A DNA stretch of 64,000 nucleotides from QHXN01 sp032162705 (GTDB lineage Bacteria; Acidobacteriota; Blastocatellia; Pyrinomonadales; Pyrinomonadaceae). Below the pieces are notes generated by a model. The model was not told the DNA's origin. It was given only the letters and a program-made list of their open reading frames with translations, and did no database searches. The DNA lies in assembly GCA_032162705.1 (NCBI GenBank), contig JAVRON010000087.1:1-64000 (forward strand). The letters run 5' to 3'. How positions within the stretch are numbered: position 1 is the first letter of the stretch; every line of letters starts with the position of its first letter. Both the position numbers and the translations under genes were made by a program. Shown one piece after another: positions 60,447-64,000 of the stretch.

Positions 60447-61667
60447 CTACGAGCCGCGCACGCGCAGGAAGCGGCGTTTGCCGACTTGAATGAGTAGCGG
60501 GATTAGGACAGGATCGGCACTCACATCAACTTCCGTTTCGGTCTGTGAGATGCGCTCTCCGTTTACACGCACGCCGCCCTGTTCGATGAGGCGGCGCGCT
60601 TCGGCCATTGAAGGCGCAAGCCCTGTTTCGACCAGCAGGCGCGGCAGCTTCCAGACCTGCGAGGCGACTGCGCGCTCCTCGACCTCGTCGGGCGTTTCCT
60701 TGCGACGGAAGACGCGGTTGAACTCTTCCTCGGCCGTGTCGGCTTCCACCTCGGAGTGGAAGTCTTTGATGATGTGCTTGGCAAGTGCGACCTTGAAGTC
60801 GCGCGGGTTGTCTTCGCCGTACTCGGCGCGCTCGCGCATCCATTTGATGTCGGCGACGGTCAGGTCTGTCAGTAGCTCGTAGTAGCGCCACATCAACTCG
60901 TCGGAGATTGACATGATCTTGCCGAACATCTGTTGGGGCGGCTCGTCGATGCCGATGTAGTTGCCTAAAGACTTCGACATCTTCTGCACGCCGTCCGTGC
61001 CTTCGAGTAGAGGCGTGATGAGGGCGACCTGCGGCTCCTGTTTGTACTCGCGCTGGAGGTTGCGACCCACGAGCAGATTGAACTTCTGGTCTGTGCCACC
61101 GAGTTCCACGTCCGCCGAGAGTGCGACCGAGTCGTATCCTTGTGTCAAGGGGTAGAGCAGCTCGTGGAGTGCGACGGGTCGCTCTTCCGCGAGGCGCTTC
61201 TGGAAATCGTCGCGCTCTAGGATTTGTTTGACCGTGACGTGCGAGGCCAGTCGGATGAAGCCCGCGGAGCCGAGCTTGTCCATCCATTCGGAGTTGAAAC
61301 GTATCTCGGTTCGGTCGGGGTCGAGCAGTTTGAATATCTGCTTCTTGTAGGTCTCGGCGTTGGCGTCGATCTCCTCGCGCGTGAGTTGGGGACGGGTCGC
61401 AGACTTGCCCGATGGGTCGCCAATCAGTCCCGTGAAGTCGCCGATGAGGAAGATGACGGTGTGGCCCAGTTCCTGAAAGTGGCGGAGCTTGCGTATGACG
61501 ACCGTGTGGCCGAGATGTATGTCGGGCGCGGTCGGGTCTGCGCCGAGCTTGACGCGCAGGGGCTTGCCCGTCCGCGCGCTCCGCTCCAGCTTCGCACGCA
61601 AGTCGTCCACGCGGATGACCTCGACCGCGCCCTTGCGTAAAAATTCCAGTTGCTCGTCAATCGTCAT
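60447..61667 (-). CDS. tyrS: Tyrosyl-tRNA synthetase
   Basis: A 406-aa class I synthetase charging tRNA-Tyr. The HIGH-like site is PDIHLGHTVVIRKL, the KMSKS loop is GVQKMSKSLGN, and the tyrosine pocket includes LLYPLTQGYDSVALSADVELG and GGTDQKFNLLVGR. A C-terminal S4 RNA-binding domain is present (EARRLIEQGGVRVNGERI). The length and PDIHLGH text fit the TyrZ-like subgroup. A heptamer repeat element separates it from purN upstream. Confidence 0.95.
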   Translation of the reverse strand: MTIDEQLEFLRKGAVEVIRVDDLRAKLERSARTGKPLRVKLGADPTAPDIHLGHTVVIRKLRHFQELGHTVIFLIGDFTGLIGDPSGKSATRPQLTREEIDANAETYKKQIFKLLDPDRTEIRFNSEWMDKLGSAGFIRLASHVTVKQILERDDFQKRLAEERPVALHELLYPLTQGYDSVALSADVELGGTDQKFNLLVGRNLQREYKQEPQVALITPLLEGTDGVQKMSKSLGNYIGIDEPPQQMFGKIMSISDELMWRYYELLTDLTVADIKWMRERAEYGEDNPRDFKVALAKHIIKDFHSEVEADTAEEEFNRVFRRKETPDEVEERAVASQVWKLPRLLVETGLAPSMAEARRLIEQGGVRVNGERISQTETEVDVSADPVLIPLLIQVGKRRFLRVRGS

Positions 61668-61679
61668 GTGGGAATTATA

Positions 61680-61821
61680 AACAGGGATGGACAGGAAAGA
61701 GAATTTCAGATTTTAGATTTCAGATTTGCGATTGGATAGCTTGAGCCTCTTAATCGCAAATCTAAAATCTGAAATCGCAAATCTAAAATCTGAAATCCCG
61801 TCAATCCTGTCCATCCCTGTT
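61680..61821. repeat. AGATTTn heptamer hairpin with 16-bp outer inverted repeat
   Basis: Outer perfect arms AACAGGGATGGACAGG (61680-61695) and its complement (61806-61821) enclose a left heptamer run (AGATTTT, AGATTTC, AGATTTG, CGATTGG; 61708-61735) and a right run of six (CAAATCT, AAAATCT, GAAATCG, CAAATCT, AAAATCT, GAAATCC; 61757-61798). The right outer arm lies inside the purN 3' end. The layout suggests a folded, possibly mobile, element. Confidence 0.92.
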
Positions 61822-62427
61822 AATGCTCTCAGCCGCGACCACACGTCGCCCGATAATGTGGTAGTTGCCGCCGCAGACGCGTGCGAGGGCTTCGGGATAA
61901 GCCTTGTGCTCTTCGACGAGGATGCGCGCGGCGAGCGTGTCGGGCGTGTCTTCGTCGAGAACGGGGACGACGCGCTGCGTGATGATGGGGCCGCCGTCGA
62001 GCGTCTCGTCAACAAAGTGGACGGTGCAGCCAGAGATGCGTACGCCGTGCTCGATGGCCTGGCGCTGCGCGTCGAGGCCGGGGAAGGCAGGGAGCAGCGA
62101 GGGGTGTATGTTGAGAATCGAAGCGCGAAACTCCGCGACGAAACAGGGCGAAAGCAGACGCATGTAACCCGCGAGGCAGACCAACTCGACGCCGCGCACG
62201 CGCAACTGCTTGATGATTTCGCGCTCGTGCTCCTCGCGCGTCCTGCCCTTGCGCTCGACCGTTAGCGCCTCGATGCCGCGCTCGCGTGCGTGTCCGAGTC
62301 CCGCCGCCGAAGCCTTATCACTGATGACGACGATGACCTCCGCGCCGGGCACGCGCCCCTCGCTCACGGCGTCTGTAAGCGCCAGCATGTTCGACCCGCG
62401 GCCCGAGATGAGGATACCGATTCTCAT
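61801..62427 (-). CDS. purN: Phosphoribosylglycinamide formyltransferase
   Basis: A 208-aa GAR transformylase of purine synthesis, using 10-formyl-THF. Motifs: RIGILISGRGSNMLAL, VCLAGYMRLLSPCFV, and the catalytic N/H/D set in LNIHPSLLPAFPGLDAQ and GCTVHFVDETLDGGPII. The last codons (SINRDGQD, then stop) are not family-like; they come from the neighbouring repeat element, so the element has replaced the original 3' end. purM lies 66 bp upstream on the same strand, the common purM-purN pairing. Confidence 0.95.
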   Translation of the reverse strand: MRIGILISGRGSNMLALTDAVSEGRVPGAEVIVVISDKASAAGLGHARERGIEALTVERKGRTREEHEREIIKQLRVRGVELVCLAGYMRLLSPCFVAEFRASILNIHPSLLPAFPGLDAQRQAIEHGVRISGCTVHFVDETLDGGPIITQRVVPVLDEDTPDTLAARILVEEHKAYPEALARVCGGNYHIIGRRVVAAESINRDGQD

Positions 62428-62493
62428 GGGTTCAAGTTTGGTAGGAGAAAGAGCACCGTGAACGGGGTCGGGGCTTCCGCCCGTGCTTTAAAC

Positions 62494-63528
<1,035 letters not shown>

Positions 63529-63590
63529 AAGATGTTTGGCCGTCGCCTCGTGTCAGGCATGCGGGGCGTGCCGCAAGCCTCGCCGCACAT

Positions 63591-64000
63591 TTACTTCGCG
63601 CGGGCTGGCTTGTTCGAGTTTCGGTTCGCGTTCGTGTTGGCCTTCTCGGGCGTCGGCTTGGGCGCGGGCGGGAGGTCGCCGAAGTCTATGAAGCCGCGTT
63701 TGGCCGAGTCGTCGCGTAGTGCGGGAAGTCCGGCCCAGATGTCCTGGTTTGGTTTTGGCTCACGCGCGGCGGTGATGTGGGCGTCTTCGTTCTGGCCGCG
63801 CGTGGAGATGGTGATCTCGCCCTGAAGGTCTGTGCGGAAGAGTTTCAGACCGGCGGCCTTCAGGCGTTCGAGCGTCTCGGGCGCGGGCAGCCCGTAGCGA
63901 TTGTCTGCGCCCGTCGAGATGATGGCCCAGTGGAAGCCGCCGCGCTTGAGAAAGTCGGCAGAGGTCGCATACTTCGAGCCGTGGTGCGCGACCTTCAGGA
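63591..64000 (-). CDS. ComEC/Rec2- or MBL-fold-type protein, C-terminal fragment
   Basis: Only the last 136 codons are visible; the gene enters from the right edge. The fragment begins LKVAHHGSKYATSADFLKRG, then WAIISTGADNRYGLPAPETL and GLKLFRTDLQGEITIS, the C-terminal end of the metallo-beta-lactamase-like domain found in ComEC DNA-uptake proteins and in stand-alone 'MBL fold' ComEC homologues. A Pro/Asn-rich tail follows, with NTNANRNSNKPARAK at the end. Whether the membrane channel part exists lies outside the window. Confidence 0.78.
   Translation of the reverse strand, partial: LKVAHHGSKYATSADFLKRGGFHWAIISTGADNRYGLPAPETLERLKAAGLKLFRTDLQGEITISTRGQNEDAHITAAREPKPNQDIWAGLPALRDDSAKRGFIDFGDLPPAPKPTPEKANTNANRNSNKPARAK

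Overview
The window looks like a replication-origin region of a high-G+C Gram-negative bacterium, most likely an Acidobacteriota member of the Blastocatellia (Pyrinomonadaceae-like). The placement is inferred from content: very large Oar-like TonB receptors with a carboxypeptidase-regulatory N-terminus, secreted lamin-tail/Calx-beta/DUF4214 proteins, CsbD, AmmeMemoRadiSam proteins and short heptamer repeats. No 16S gene or marker search was available to confirm it.

Region 1 (1-6972) is the classic origin neighbourhood. On the minus strand runs rpmH-rnpA-yidD-yidC-jag-(mnmE, cut by the window edge). On the plus strand run dnaA and dnaN. Between dnaA and dnaN lies a dense group of DnaA boxes (TTTTCCACA/ATTTCCACA), then five CTA trinucleotides and an AT-rich stretch, which matches the DnaA-box/DnaA-trio/unwinding layout known from Bacillus. 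A second small box cluster sits upstream of dnaA.

Region 2 (about 7.1-28.7 kb) separates dnaN from recF, which are normally neighbours. It starts after a strong terminator with an IS3-type transposase remnant. Next comes a probable RiPP locus: a 68-aa precursor, a radical SAM/SPASM maturase with an RRE-like N-terminus, two dUTPase-fold/DUF6065-like proteins and a 2OG-Fe(II) oxygenase. Two glycosyltransferases (GT9, GT92) lie on the opposite strand, followed by an ISAs1 remnant. The last and largest part is a nine-gene Ter stress island, all on the plus strand: two TerD proteins, three TerY-like vWA proteins, a PP2C phosphatase, a kinase with a zinc ribbon, a PMCA-type P-type ATPase, and an 1164-aa protein fusing three phosphoribosyltransferase-like domains to a HAD phosphatase.

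Region 3 (28.7-40 kb) resumes the core order with recF and gyrB. It continues with AmmeMemoRadiSam A and B, a geranylgeranyl-reductase-like flavoprotein, a thioesterase, a GT4 glycosyltransferase, a HAD phosphatase, a glycine-rich stress-type membrane protein and CsbD.

Region 4 (40-59 kb) is an envelope/secretome block: a tandem pair of Oar-like TonB receptors with duplicated promoter regions and terminators, two large secreted multidomain proteins, a thiolase, two overlapping S41 peptidases and a decayed third S41 gene.

Region 5 (59-64 kb) holds an RDD membrane protein, a SnoaL-like protein, tyrS, purN, purM and the 3' end of a ComEC/MBL-fold gene. Four intergenic arrays of 7-bp words and their reverse complements begin at or just after stop codons and resemble cyanobacterial STRR elements.
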